64,000 nt of DNA. Source: Helianthus annuus. Its lineage: Eukaryota; Streptophyta; Magnoliopsida; Asterales; Asteraceae. The notes under the pieces are model-generated. The model was not told the DNA's origin and ran no database searches. It saw nothing but the letters and a program-made list of their open reading frames with translations. The stretch spans positions 80,022,664-80,086,663 of the forward strand of contig NC_035434.2 in assembly GCF_002127325.2 (NCBI RefSeq). The letters are read 5' to 3'. Shown piece after piece: positions 34,382 through 46,900 of this stretch (positions are counted from its first letter, which is position 1; each line of letters starts with the position of its first letter). The position numbers and the translations under genes are program-made.

Positions 34382-37300
34382 TGTCACACCCTGACTTTTG
34401 CGGAAGCGTGATTATGGGGTGACTTACTTGTTATCATTGCATTCAACCATATCAAACAATCTATATGATAATACCAAAGATTTGTCATCCATAAAATGAG
34501 TTTAAAACATAACAACATTGTCTAAAACGTAGACTTCAAAATTTAAGTTTTACAAACCAGATGAATTGTATAAAAGTTTGCTAAGGACTCGCCAAAGATA
34601 ATAGTTGTAATCCAAATTTGGAAGACGTGTCTCGTCCAGGATTAAGACACACTGGCCAAACCCAAAAAAAACCATGGATGACATCTTTATACTTAACATG
34701 ACTTGAAATTCCAACGCCCGCCAGATCCATACTTAATTTCCTGAAATACATGTAGTTTGGAAAACATCAACAAAAGTTGAGCGAGTTCATGTGTATGTGA
34801 GTCTGTATAAATCATTAATGTGTGTCTGTATAGATTGTGAAATATGTCTATATAAATGTATGACCTTGGTATGTAGCAATAAGGAAAAACAGATCAATTA
34901 ATGTGTAGCTAATACATTAATAAGTGACATGGTCTAGGAAGCACTCAAACCTGTAACGCGTATTTCATACCGGTCCTTCCGGCGGAACGACATAGTCACC
35001 ACATGCAGCCACACGCTGGCCCATGTGTGGGGCTCGCAACACCCAATAGATCTATCACTCATGCCTCTCGGTCCTTATACAAGGATTAATGGTCTTACGA
35101 TAATAGCCTATCCATTCACGTGATCTAACAGTAAGTTCCTTAGCTAATCATACCATGTATAAAAATGTCTGTAAATGTCTGTAAATGTCTGTAAAAGTTG
35201 TAACATGTATTTCACCCCCGAAGTATAAAACTGAAAACGGTTAAGAGAAAAGGGGGACATGAACTCACAGTATTGCGTCTTCGGTACTCGTAACCCAAAT
35301 CTCCTCAGCAAACACGACTACCTACAATGGTCTAACGTCTATTAGACGAACGGATCGTGCCTTGTCTTAATATTTATGTCTTTGGGTTACGTTTCTTATA
35401 TTATTTCGTGTGATAATTATTTGTCAAAACAATTAGTATTTCAACTTAATCATATGTCGTGTTGGAATATTTGTTTGTTCCATATTCTAGTATCCATACT
35501 TCTAAAGTACCTTATATATGCGTTTCCTTCCCAAGGATGGGATGCTGGAAATATATATTTAACCATGTTCATGTATGAAACCAACCTCCGGTAATTCGTA
35601 TTTTGTGATAAATATTATGACGAGTTTTATCTTTGGAAAACTTAGTCGAAAATATACTAGTAAGCTCTTGTCTAGAAAATATTTACTAAGTGTTAGGATT
35701 TTCGGAAAATTTCGCCATAGTCTCCTTTGTAAATAGAGGTGTCCATGCTAAATTAGCATATCATTTTCTTTTATATATATCCAATAGTTCATATTCAATA
35801 ATCAAACCGACATATCGACAAACAAAACATTACTTACTTTATTTCAGCTTTACTACTCAAAACCGGTCTGTTTTCGAGGATTTTTATAAAATAGTTAACC
35901 TTTTCTAAAAATTCTCAAATTTTTACAGAATATGACATATGTTCCAAAATTTATTGTGTAAAAATATCAAAGTCCAATTCATTACCCATATTTTATAAAA
36001 ATTCATTTTCTTGACTGCAATCAGATTTGCTACCTTCTGATCACAGTTTACGGAAATATTCACTAAAAATCAACCGTAAGTCCGTTTGACGAAATTCCAG
36101 TTGGAGGGTCGTCCTGACAACGGTGTCCATCTTCTGTAAAAATTTCATGGGTTGATTTTATTCAGGTCTTAAGTTGTGACTACGAAAATGTCATACTTTT
36201 TCTGAAACAAAAATGCAGCTTGAGCTGCTGTCCAAAAATAATCTTTTAAAAATAGTAAACGGTATCGAAAAATTATGATTCCAGTGCCATTTGTTAAGTT
36301 ATTCCAAAATACTCATTTTAGGCTTTAGAAAATCCACTTTTCGACTTAAAATGATCCCGTTACAGCCTGTTGAAGTTGGCTGGAAATCCAACTCAGCAAG
36401 CTGTTTGAGTTTTTGTGTGAGCAAAACAATCAACAATCGAACAAGAATCGAAGTGAGGCAAGAGTATGAATGGACTTACTACTAGCACAAGGCTAGGGTT
36501 GTAATCTTAGGATGAGATGACAAGAAATGATGGTGAGAAAGGCCTTGATCAAAGCTTCTTGAGAGCACTTCAACTTCTTACTTCTATGGAGGATCTTGGA
36601 GCTTGGAATGGAGATTACTAGTGAAAGAGATGGAGTTGTGAAGGTATGAGAAGATGAAAATCAGTTGTGATGAGAGGGGGGGGGGGTATGGGTCGAAATA
36701 TAGAGAGAGGAGAGAGGGGTTTGGGTGCAAGCTTGAAGTAATGATGATTATCACCTTGGAAATGCATCCTTCAAATTCTAGGGTAATCATACCCAACTTT
36801 TGGCCAATAGAAACAAGATCCACTTTACACAAAATCTAAACAAAATATCTTTAATAATTTGGGCAGATTTTCGGATATGGGGGGGGGGGTAAAGTGTAAA
36901 TATTTTGTTAATTAGTAGGTATTTACTACATACTTAAGGGTATTTACAAGTATAGTGGGTGTATGTCATGTTTGCATGATGCATGGGGGTTTTTGTGACC
37001 ATGATTAATTTAAAATACTAAAATAATATTTCTAACAATATTTTCATGTCCCGGGTAATGTCTGGTTGTTCGGTTTCGCATCGTTCCGTTAAAGCGTTTA
37101 ATTGACCCGTAAAGCGTCTTTTGTGCATCTTTTTGTAACGAATTTAATTCCAACACTTAGGAAAGTGTCCAGGACCATTTAGTCAATACTCTGTATAATA
37201 TGAGTGTGTTAAAAGCTGAATTGTTACTGAAAATACGGAATTCTGTAATTAAATTGCGTTTTAGGCACTTTCCGGCACTCAAACTATCACCTAGTGACAT

Positions 37301-37635
37301 AGTCTTATGGTCCTCACTTCCCTACACTCCATACTGGTGTAGTGTTTTAACTCTGGCCCACACTGGCCTAAAAATAGTATCTGTCTAAGTGCTGGCATTG
37401 TCAGCATGTGTCTGAGTTATTCTCTCACTGTACTAACTGTGCTTTGTGCATCAGGTTTGTCACTAAGAGTCTGTATGAAATAATTGAAGTGACTGTATGT
37501 AAAGAATGCACATGTATGTATATAACATAAATCAGTAAGCAGTTTAAAGCATCAGATGTAATCAAGCACAGTCATTAAGCTCATAATTAAAATTAATTAA
37601 TTGTACGGATGCATGCAAAATTGACGGTTGTCACA
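34382..37635 (-). repeat. Gypsy E 3' LTR
   Basis: 3254 bp, TGTCACACCCTG...TTGTCACA. The U5 end can fold by GTCAC (34383-34387) with GTGAC. It contains a short AAATGTCTGT triplet (about 35163-35193) and two long G-runs (near 36676 and 36879). ORFs of 60-82 codons in it recur identically in the other LTR and are not supported as genes. Confidence 0.97.
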
Positions 37636-37672
37636 TTCTCCCCCCGTTAAGAAAATTTCGTCCTCGAAATTT
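37636..37672 (-). promoter_or_regulatory. Gypsy E polypurine tract and hairpin
   Basis: Minus strand TTAACGGGGGGAGAA next to the 3' LTR. AAATTTCG (37653-37660) pairs with CGAAATTT (37665-37672) across TCCT. Confidence 0.85.
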
Positions 37673-39555
37673 GTACTACCTTAACTCCTTAGGGTTTCAT
37701 TATGTATGTATGCATATGAATAGTACCGAGGTAGATAATCACCAAATCGAATCCAACCCTATTCACATACTCTAGTGTAATCCAGTTAACAGGGGTTTCA
37801 CAAAAGAGGAGTTTTGTCCAATAGGATTCTCAAATGACTGGTTATAGTATGCAAATTTTCACAAACCATAGCATCCGCTACATGAACTCAAAATCAACAA
37901 CTTGGGGATGAAGATGACCTGTCAACTTTGAAATGAGTAAATGATAAGGATTTGTGTGTTGACATTCTCGAATTATGAATATACACTGAATGAAATACAA
38001 GCGATTCTGGTGTATCATTGTCTTGATTCGTAGTTGCATCAGGAATGTTTAAATGACTTAGTTCAAACAAAAGTATATGTAGTTTTGTGTAAAACGATCG
38101 ACCATGATTAGCACAAGCTGCAAATTTGCAATGACACCACAAGATGTCGAAATGACGAGAAATAATAATGGTGACCGAACAAGTTCACCGTGTCCGAAAT
38201 CAAATGAAAGTGTACCGAGACAACCTGAAGATTTGATTTACACAATGTCGTAAAGTTTCCAGTTGAACAAAGAATATCAAAGAGCCACTCTTTTTGATCG
38301 AAGGCGAAAAGTATTAAGTACCGCAAGGTATTCGATTGACAGTAAAAGTATCGTTAGGAGGTACATCGTGCTACGAATTGAATCCATGTACCATTGCCTT
38401 AACACACAACTGTGTTGAGACTGCTTTAATGGTGATAAACGAGACGGATTTAGAGCAAATAACTAATTTAAATCCGTATATGAAGTGAGTAACCAACTTA
38501 GCGCAAGCTCAATTTTGTGAGGATATCACCGCAAGGTATTGAAACAAATCAAACGATTTGGTGGAGTCGTAGACCAACCGAATCTACTACGACTCGTAAT
38601 GAAGGAATCTTTGCAAACATGTTTGAATATGATGCTTCCAATACATCATATGACGTTTTAAACTGAATATGCGAAATGGATAAGTTCAAGCAATTGAACT
38701 TAGTTTCAACGTAACTCACCAACAAACGTATGTATCAACAAAGGAAATCTCAGCATGGTTACAAAACTAAACCATGAATGTATCTTGAAACAAAAGAAGT
38801 TTTCGAGAAAGTGTGTTGACTTGATAGCACAGAGTCAACCGTTACAATAATGTAGGCCATTCGAATCACAGACCAGTAGTTAGATTTAGCAACATAATAT
38901 TCAAGCTTCAATGAAGCGCTTGAACTGAAACCGCACGCGTAGGAAAAGGTGCATGCGTAATATGTAAGTTTTCAAGTAATGACACAATGAGTGTTTGCTA
39001 AAATGGAGAAACGACTAAATATTCGAAGCAAAAGAGTGTTTGCTCTCAGCGAAGAAAATCAAAGCGATGCAACTACTTTAAGGGGAGTAGAGATGCAAAC
39101 ATCTACTCGGCTAGAAGCAAAAGTGAAGGTTTTAACAAAAGAATTTCAAGTACTTTCTGTTCTGTTAACTGAAATGGCATATATGTCAAGTTAATGGTGT
39201 TCGATTGAGTTAACAGATATGGTGTCTAAGTAACAACCTTTACAAGTTTGGACCTGGGTTCCCAAGGGTCCTAATCATATGATTTCTAGATCCTCAAGGT
39301 TTCGTGTTCTGTGTAACTCGATTTTGTGCATTGTGTAGGAAACACCATCTTATGTGCGTCTAAAACAAGTTATCGTCCCACGATTTCCCCGGTACTTTCT
39401 TCATGAATTCATTGCTAACGACACTTGATCATCAATCAGTCGTGTAATAGTAGTTGGATCCTCACAGTTAGTTAAATACGTAATTCATTAATCCTTAGCG
39501 AGAGTCACCGACTCTCGTGGGTTAGCTCGTTCGGGTCCTAGTAATTGATGCTCAT
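37673..39555 (-). other. Gypsy E 3' region without recognisable coding
   Basis: About 1.9 kb where the 3' half of pol should be. Only short ORFs on both strands, none resembling RNase H, integrase or chromodomain. The pol end appears replaced or decayed beyond recognition. Confidence 0.55.
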
Positions 39556-40323
39556 TTGAAAGTCACATCCTTCTTCTTGATGAGCAGAGCTGGGGTTACC
39601 CAAAATGGGAAACTTGGTCTGTTATCTTCCTTCTCTATCAGCTACTGAAACTACACTGTCGATCCTTGCATGTCTGAAGGTGTAAATTGCCAAGGTAAAT
39701 TGGCTGCAAGCGCGGCGCCTGGAAATCAAATCGATGCAAATATTCGACTTGTCACTGAGTAGATAATTCTGGCAAGTTTTCGGGGATGGCTTCAGGTTAT
39801 TCTTTTATCACAGGGACATCTTCGAGTTTTAGTTCTTCGGCTCCCTCGTCCCCGACATGAGCCATAAAACAACCCATCCTTTTCGTAACATTCTTTGTGC
39901 CTTCAAGCGATTTGTAATTTGCAGAGGCGTATCCTGCTTCATGAGTCAAGATCACTTCTTCGTTCGCCATCATGGTGCGGATATCAATCTCCTATTGATC
40001 ATTTGTCAACCAATCCCTCCAACTACCTTGTTGAAGTCTCCCAATTCATTGGCAGTAGATCAAGTGTAATCTTACGCTTCCCGTGTTCTATCTTGCCGAT
40101 TCCAGTTACTGTGTTGGCTTCCACTAGCTTCCCCTAAGCTAGTTCTAATGGGTATTGGAATATCTACTTACTCGTTGCTTAAACCAATTATTCTCTCGAA
40201 CTCTAGAGGTGCGAATCGTAGAATTTGCAACAGTATTTGGCAATACAGATGCATAACATTGAGTAGTATGGGACGTACCGATATCCATGCTTGGATTCCT
40301 GGCGTGCTTCTCTGGCTCCGGTG
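39556..40323 (-). pseudogene. Decayed protease/RT relics of Gypsy E pol
   Basis: At about 39560-39680 the sequence aligns codon by codon with the RT start of B (15270-15390), the region encoding [12 protein letters not shown], but with stops. At about 39990-40070 it resembles the DWLSKH protease segment (B, 15720-15790). These lie directly downstream of gag in the order expected. No open pol frame remains. Confidence 0.55.
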
Positions 40324-41373
40324 TTAGACATCTTTCCCATGATTTTGCTTAATCTCCCTTGGGCAATCTTTCCTAAAGTGCCTCATATCCCCGCAGGTAT
40401 AACATCCTTTATCTTTCCCCTTTCCTTTCTTTCCATGCTTCGTCTCACTCCAACACGTTTCCCTGTTGTGTCCCACTTTGCCACAGCTGTCACACTTCCC
40501 ATTTTTACATCGCCCGGTATGATGACGTCGGCACCTGTCGCATTTAGGTAGTTTACCCATGTACTCTTTTCTCTTTTTGACCTTGTTGTTGCTATTCGTC
40601 TGAGTACTCTGCTTGAAGTTTGCGAACTTCCTCTTGTTATCTCCAGATGACTCTACATGAGTCTCCTTCTTCTCCTCAGAGGTTGAAAATTTGTTCATCC
40701 TGATTGCCTCTTCAGTCAAGGCCACACTTAGATTAATGGCTTCAGCGATCGTTGTAGGCTTCGATGTCGTCACCATGCTCATGATTTGGGGTGCCAATCC
40801 CCAAATGAAACGCTCAATCTTCTTAAACTCTGGGTCTACCATGTAAGGAACGATACGCGACAGAACTTGGAACTTCTCCACATACTCAGCTATTTTTGGA
40901 CCTTCCATCTTCAAGTTCCAGAACTCAGTTTCCACCTTCTGGCCTTCTGTTCTCGAACAGTACTTTTTATGCATTAGCTCTTTCAGCTCGTCCCATGATA
41001 AAGCATACGCAGTAGTCTCGCCCATCGTCTGAACCTGGAGTTTCCACCATGACAGAGCCCCATCTTGGAACAGTCCGGAAATGTACGTGACCTGGTGCTC
41101 TGGGGTGCATTTGCTCGCACGCAAAACAGTGTCCGTTTTCTCAACCCAGCGCACGAAAGCTACGGCACCCCCAGTGCCGTCGAAATGTAGGGGCTGGCAG
41201 CCTAAGAACTGCTTGTAGGTACAGCCGTTGGCTGGATTATTTCCCGAGGTACCTCCGCTGCGTTCAGAGCGAAGGGCCTCGTACTGTGCGATGATCTGTA
41301 TGAGGCGTTCTTGAAATTCCGCCTCTGTAGTCGGCAGAGGGTTGTTGGTATCGGTGTTTCCTTGAATTGACAT
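40324..41373 (-). CDS. Gypsy E gag, intact
   Basis: 349 residues beginning MSIQGNTDTNN (41373), ending KDV. The gag domain (about residues 60-220) has VAFVRWVEKTDTVL, ALSWWKLQVQ, YCSRTEGQKVETEFWNLKM and FIWGLAPQI. A basic segment follows, then Cys/His motifs CDRCRRHHTGRC, CDSCGKVGHNRETC and CYTCGDMRHFRKDC. It is related to B gag but clearly divergent. It should assemble particles and bind E RNA. With pol destroyed, E would need reverse transcriptase and integrase from a related element. The open frame plus near-identical LTRs argue that this gag is still functional. Confidence 0.92.
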   Translation of the reverse strand: MSIQGNTDTNNPLPTTEAEFQERLIQIIAQYEALRSERSGGTSGNNPANGCTYKQFLGCQPLHFDGTGGAVAFVRWVEKTDTVLRASKCTPEHQVTYISGLFQDGALSWWKLQVQTMGETTAYALSWDELKELMHKKYCSRTEGQKVETEFWNLKMEGPKIAEYVEKFQVLSRIVPYMVDPEFKKIERFIWGLAPQIMSMVTTSKPTTIAEAINLSVALTEEAIRMNKFSTSEEKKETHVESSGDNKRKFANFKQSTQTNSNNKVKKRKEYMGKLPKCDRCRRHHTGRCKNGKCDSCGKVGHNRETCWSETKHGKKGKGKDKGCYTCGDMRHFRKDCPREIKQNHGKDV

Positions 41374-42689
41374 CTTCTAAGAGGAAAATTGGATAGGTCA
41401 GGTTTCTTTAAGAACATAAGCACAAAAGCATCTACTTAACGACTGAAACCCAGGGGGTGTATTACATATATGTATATACGTAGTTGTTATAACAATCAAT
41501 CACATATCGTCACCTATTGCACAACTTGTAAATAGGAACGTAACAAGTAAACATGTAGCATTATAGTTGTAGCACAAATATGCTGATCAACATCGTGCTT
41601 AGTGGGAACATAGCGACCGAGTTTTTCATTAGTTATTAGTCATAAGTATTGTCGCATATTTAGAGATGATTGGGCTTTCGTCATCCTCCGACCACAATCA
41701 CTGTGTCTTACAAAACGTATCATATCAGAAGGAACGCAGGGTCACCCTACCCTTGTCCAACAAGTATATTAGTGCATCAAAGTTACGTAGTCAGAAGTGG
41801 TCTTTAAAGTCTCCACAACCCGGCCTATCATTAGTGTTTATTACCAAAGTGTAATGCAATCTGCATGAATCCAGAAACCAACTATACGGGTGACTGAGGA
41901 AGAGGAGGAAAAGAAAGTAAACCGTCAACACGCGTGGACTTCCTCCTCGGGCTTGTGTACACGTCGAAGTAATTGTCTGCTCTGCTGCTCGATAGTAAAG
42001 AAATGAGTATCAGAATCCTGGGAACGGTGTGATAGCAACGGTCGAGAGCGCAAAAGGAACCTTGATATATGTGGAGGTTCAATGTATACTGGCAATAGAC
42101 AGGGTGGAGGGCGTGGTGTCTTACATAAACTTTTCAGGTAATATGCTGTCTTGTGATGTAAATACTTAAATCATGTTTTCAATTATGCAATGTTTTTGCA
42201 TTTGAAGTTACCAAATGTGGTGTCAGCTCAAGCTCTAACACTCTGCGAATCATATCCTCAAACTGTAGCTCATGTTACAGGAGCAACTCATCTCGTGTGT
42301 GGCCTCCATTATGTGAGGATCTAACATTAGCGTAGTGTATGATAAGAACCATCAAAATGGCTCATCCAGTGTCGTAGGGGTGAAAGTAGCAAATGGTGCG
42401 ATCTGTGAGGTCGTAGAAAATGTTGGTGTAGCAATAGGGATCGTTAGGCGGGTGCTGACCTGGAGCGCCTTCTCGGGGTGCGGGTATGTCTTGAAAGAGA
42501 GCGGTAGGCATGTCGGTGCAATGGACGTCGGTCTTCATAGATGCAACATCAGCGGGTGCAGGTGCGGTAGAAATGTCTCAACAAAAGGAGATTCAATAGG
42601 CGTAGGTACTGGGTCTGGTAAGAGGAGTGCAAGGTATAGTAGTCCAAAGGATATAATATCACGTTTAAACAGGTTCATCAGGTGCAACA
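41374..42689 (-). other. Gypsy E leader, gag-proximal part
   Basis: About 1.3 kb with only short conflicting frames. The part near 42300-42690 looks like decayed continuation of the acidic ORF to its right; the rest shows nothing I recognise. Confidence 0.5.
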
Positions 42690-43342
42690 TCAAGCTGGCC
42701 CGCAAGGAACTGGAGTTGCATCAGGGGCAGGTCCTGTGGAGTGTGAGGGTATGTGATCTTGAGCAAGTGTTAGTGCAGTAGTCAAAGCGGCGGCGTCGTC
42801 TGTGTCGGGAGCAAAAAGCGGTAACCTGCCTGTTTGTAAAGTCATAAATGTCGCAGACCCAAAGGAGTCTGAAATCGAGTGTATACTAGAATCAGAGGAT
42901 AGTTTGATAATAGGGATCTCAAAACATAGAGTTAGTAACAACGTCCTCATCTAACTTTCCATCATCCTGGGTATCAACGGAAGGATCATCAATAAGCAAA
43001 TTAACGTCGTCATCACACAATTTGTCAAAGAGGTGGATTCTTGGCGAAAATAATCATAAGGGGTACGGTGTCGAGAATCGGAGCCACGATGTGCGCGTCA
43101 TCGAAGTGTCCAAATGATGAGGTGGTCGTGGACCGAAACAAGGATGACAGGAAGTTTCTTGTCAAGGAGGCCATCAGCAAGGGTAATTCATCACCAGAGT
43201 CTGGCAGCGCGGATGGTTGGCAGTCGTCCTCGTTCTTGGTCAACATGTCAGGGTCACTCTCAGGGTCTGACGTAAATATCTCTGGCGCAGGTACGGTCTC
43301 ATCATCTGTGGCGGTGGCGGTAGGGTCGTCAATGCTTGACAA
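42690..43342 (-). pseudogene. Acidic, proline-rich accessory ORF remnant upstream of E gag
   Basis: Two open minus-strand segments in different frames lie between primer site and gag. The first (43342-43025) starts MSSIDDPTATATDDETVPAPE and is rich in Asp/Glu/Ser/Pro. The second (42950-42690) has SSDSSIHSISDSFGSAT and a Pro/Thr/Ala-rich tail. Low-complexity acidic composition predicts a disordered protein. I recall similar hypothetical proteins annotated in Asteraceae genomes, from memory only. It is in element sense, so it may be a family-specific extra ORF now frameshifted. Function unknown. Confidence 0.5.
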
Positions 43343-43481
43343 CTCGTTTTTTGATTAAGGCGACATGTGTATCGGTGCATGGTAGTCATAGCATGTATTA
43401 AAACAGTTTCCACATATGCACGTTTATCAATAATCAACAATTAAGCATGTATGCGATAACAATGTAAGTAAGTAATCATCC

Positions 43482-43787
43482 TAGTCTTCCCTAGACTATC
43501 TCACCCAGTCTCTTAGACCGAACTCCCTAGTCACTCAGACTAACTCCCTGGTCTCTAAGACCAACTCCCTGGTCTCTAAGACCAATTCTCTGGTCTCTAA
43601 GACCAACTCCCTGGTCTCTAAGACCAATTCCCTGGTCTCTAAGACCAAATTTTTCCCCAGCCTCTAAGACTGAACCTCCTCAATATCTAAGATTGAACCC
43701 CTCAGTCTCTAAGACTGAACCTCCCCAGCCTCTAAGGCTAAACCTCCCTCAATCTCTAAGATTGAATCCCTCAGTCTCTTAGACTGA
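43482..43787 (-). repeat. Gypsy E leader: 14-unit covarying hairpin array
   Basis: About 14 units at 20-24 bp spacing, each a 5-7 bp stem around a mostly CTA loop. Stems include TAGTC/GACTA (43482), TGGTCT/AGACCA (five units, about 43548-43647), TCAGTCT/AGACTGA (about 43702 and 43771-43787), TCAATCT/AGATTGA (43749-43765) and AGCCT/AGGCT (about 43728). Arms change together. Where plus-strand arms mismatch as C-A (CAGCCT with AGACTG, about 43658), the minus-strand RNA would pair G-U. The array begins 190 bases after the primer site in element sense. Confidence 0.85.
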
Positions 43788-43962
43788 ATTATAAACATAT
43801 ATTTTGGAATGTGTATTTGTGCCTTTTGTTTGTAAAAATGTTTGTTTCTTGGATCTGGGCGTTTTGTGTATGCAATGAAAACATGTTTGTAAAAGCGTTT
43901 TCGTGAGAGCCCTATTGATCGTAGTCTAGACTCGAGAATGAATCCTAGTTCGCTACGATCGA

Positions 43963-43975
43963 AGCTCTGATACCA
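43963..43975 (-). other. Primer-binding site of Gypsy E (tRNA-Met)
   Basis: Minus strand TGGTATCAGAGCT, three bases inside the 5' LTR; one base short of the B and G match. Confidence 0.9.
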
Positions 43976-43978
43976 AGC

Positions 43979-46900
43979 TGTCACACCCTGACTTTTGCGG
44001 AAGCGTGATTATGGGGTGACTTACTTGTTATCATTGCATTCAACCATATCAAACAATCTATATGATAATACCAAAGATTTGTCATCCATAAAATGAGTTT
44101 AAAACATAACAACATTGTCTAAAACGTAGACTTCAAAATTTAAGTTTTACAAACCAGATGAATTGTATAAAAGTTTGCTAAGGACTCGCCAAAGATAATA
44201 GTTGTAATCCAAATTTGGAAGACGTGTCTCGTCCAGGATTAAGACACACTGGCCAAACCCAAAAAAAACCATGGATGACATCTTTATACTTAACATGACT
44301 TGAAATTCCAACGCCCGCCAGATCCATACTTAATTTCCTGAAATACATGTAGTTTGGAAAACATCAACAAAAGTTGAGCGAGTTCATGTGTATGTGAGTC
44401 TGTATAAATCATTAATGTGTGTCTGTATAGATTGTGAAATATGTCTATATAAATGTATGACCTTGGTATGTAGCAATAAGGAAAAACAGATCAATTAATG
44501 TGTAGCTAATACATTAATAAGTGACATGGTCTAGGAAGCACTCAAACCTGTAACGCGTATTTCATACCGGTCCTTCCGGCGGAACGACATAGTCACCACA
44601 TGCAGCCACACGCTGGCCCATGTGTGGGGCTCGCAACACCCAATAGATCTATCACTCATGCCTCTCGGTCCTTATACAAGGATTAATGGTCTTACGATAA
44701 TAGCCTATCCATTCACGTGATCTAACAGTAAGTTCCTTAGCTAATCATACCATGTATAAAAATGTCTGTAAATGTCTGTAAATGTCTGTAAAAGTTGTAA
44801 CATGTATTTCACCCCCGAAGTATAAAACTGAAAACGGTTAAGAGAAAAGGGGGACATGAACTCACAGTATTGCGTCTTCGGTACTCGTAACCCAAATCTC
44901 CTCAGCAAACACGACTACCTACAATGGTCTAACGTCTATTAGACGAACGGATCGTGCCTTGTCTTAATATTTATGTCTTTGGGTTACGTTTCTTATATTA
45001 TTTCGTGTGATAATTATTTGTCAAAACAATTAGTATTTCAACTTAATCATATGTCGTGTTGGAATATTTGTTTGTTCCATATTCTAGTATCCATACTTCT
45101 AAAGTACCTTATATATGCGTTTCCTTCCCAAGGATGGGATGCTGGAAATATATATTTAACCATGTTCATGTATGAAACCAACCTCCGGTAATTCGTATTT
45201 TGTGATAAATATTATGACGAGTTTTATCTTTGGAAAACTTAGTCGAAAATATACTAGTAAGCTCTTGTCTAGAAAATATTTACTAAGTGTTAGGATTTTC
45301 GGAAAATTTCGCCATAGTCTCCTTTGTAAATAGAGGTGTCCATGCTAAATTAGCATATCATTTTCTTTTATATATATCCAATAGTTCATATTCAATAATC
45401 AAACCGACATATCGACAAACAAAACATTACTTACTTTATTTCAGCTTTACTACTCAAAACCGGTCTGTTTTCGAGGATTTTTATAAAATAGTTAACCTTT
45501 TCTAAAAATTCTCAAATTTTTACAGAATATGACATATGTTCCAAAATTTATTGTGTAAAAATATCAAAGTCCAATTCGTTACCCATATTTTATAAAAATT
45601 CATTTTCTTGACTGCAATCAGATTTGCTACCTTCTGATCACAGTTTACGGAAATATTCACTAAAAATCAACCGTAAGTCCGTTTGACGAAATTCCACTTG
45701 GAGGGTCGTCCTGACAACGGTGTCCATCTTCTTCTGTAAAAATTTCATGGGTTGATTTTATTCAGGTCTTAAGTTGTGACTACGAAAATGTCATACTTTT
45801 TCTGAAACAAAAATGCAGCTTGAGCTGCTGTCCAAAAATAATCTTTTAAAAATAGTAAACGGTATCGAAAAATTATGATTCCAGTGCCATTTGTTAAGTT
45901 ATTCCAAAATACTCATTTTAGGCTTTAGAAAATCCACTTTTCGACTTAAAATGATCCCGTTACAGCCTGTTGAAGTTGGCTGGAAATCCAACTCAGCAAG
46001 CTGTTTGAGTTTTTGTGTGAGCAAAACAATCAACAATCGAACAAGAATCGAAGTGAGGCAAGAGTATGAATGGACTTACTACTAGCACAAGGCTAGGGTT
46101 GTAATCTTAGGATGAGATGACAAGAAATGATGGTGAGAAAGGCCTTGATCAAAGCTTCTTGAGAGCACTTCAACTTCTTACTTCTATGGAGGATCTTGGA
46201 GCTTGGAATGGAGATTACTAGTGAAAGAGATGGAGTTGTGAAGGTATGAGAAGATGAAAATCAGTTGTGATGAGAGGGGGGGGGGGTATGGGTCGAAATA
46301 TAGAGAGAGGAGAGAGGGGTTTGGGTGCAAGCTTGAAGTAATGATGATTATCACCTTGGAAATGCATCCTTCAAATTCTAGGGTAATCATACCCAACTTT
46401 TGGCCAATAGAAACAAGATCCACTTTACACAAAATCTAAACAAAATATCTTTAATAATTTGGGCAGATTTTCGGATATGGGGGGGGGGTAAAGTGTAAAT
46501 ATTTTGTTAATTAGTAGGTATTTACTACATACTTAAGGGTATTTACAAGTATAGTGGGTGTATGTCATGTTTGCATGATGCATGGGGGTTTTTGTGACCA
46601 TGATTAATTTAAAATACTAAAATAATATTTCTAACAATATTTTCATGTCCCGGGTAATGTCTGGTTGTTCGGTTTCGCATCGTTCCGTTAAAGCGTTTAA
46701 TTGACCCGTAAAGCGTCTTTTGTGCATCTTTTTGTAACGAATTTAATTCCAACACTTAGGAAAGTGTCCAGGACCATTTAGTCAATACTCTGTATAATAT
46801 GAGTGTGTTAAAAGCTGAATTGTTACTGAAAATGCGGAATTCTGTAATTAAATTGCGTTTTAGGCACTTTCCGGCACTCAAACTATCACCTAGTGACATA

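Noticed and set aside
35376..36485. ORFs of 64-72 codons in the E LTR, identical in both copies
   Set aside because: Identity merely reflects the young LTR pair; the sequences are A/T-rich without domain features.
36676..36889. Long G-runs in the E LTR as possible G-quadruplex elements
   Set aside because: Single uninterrupted runs near a promoter with length differing between the two LTRs; more likely unstable homopolymers, and nothing else supports a structured role.
42335..42781. 148-codon plus-strand ORF in the E leader
   Set aside because: It runs against the element's sense and lies opposite the acidic ORF remnant, whose biased composition keeps the reverse strand open.
43482..43787. 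Regular short repeats that resemble a CRISPR array
   Set aside because: The spacing is only about 20 bp, there are no unique spacers or cas genes, and the DNA is a plant retrotransposon leader. The units are hairpins, not repeat-spacer pairs.
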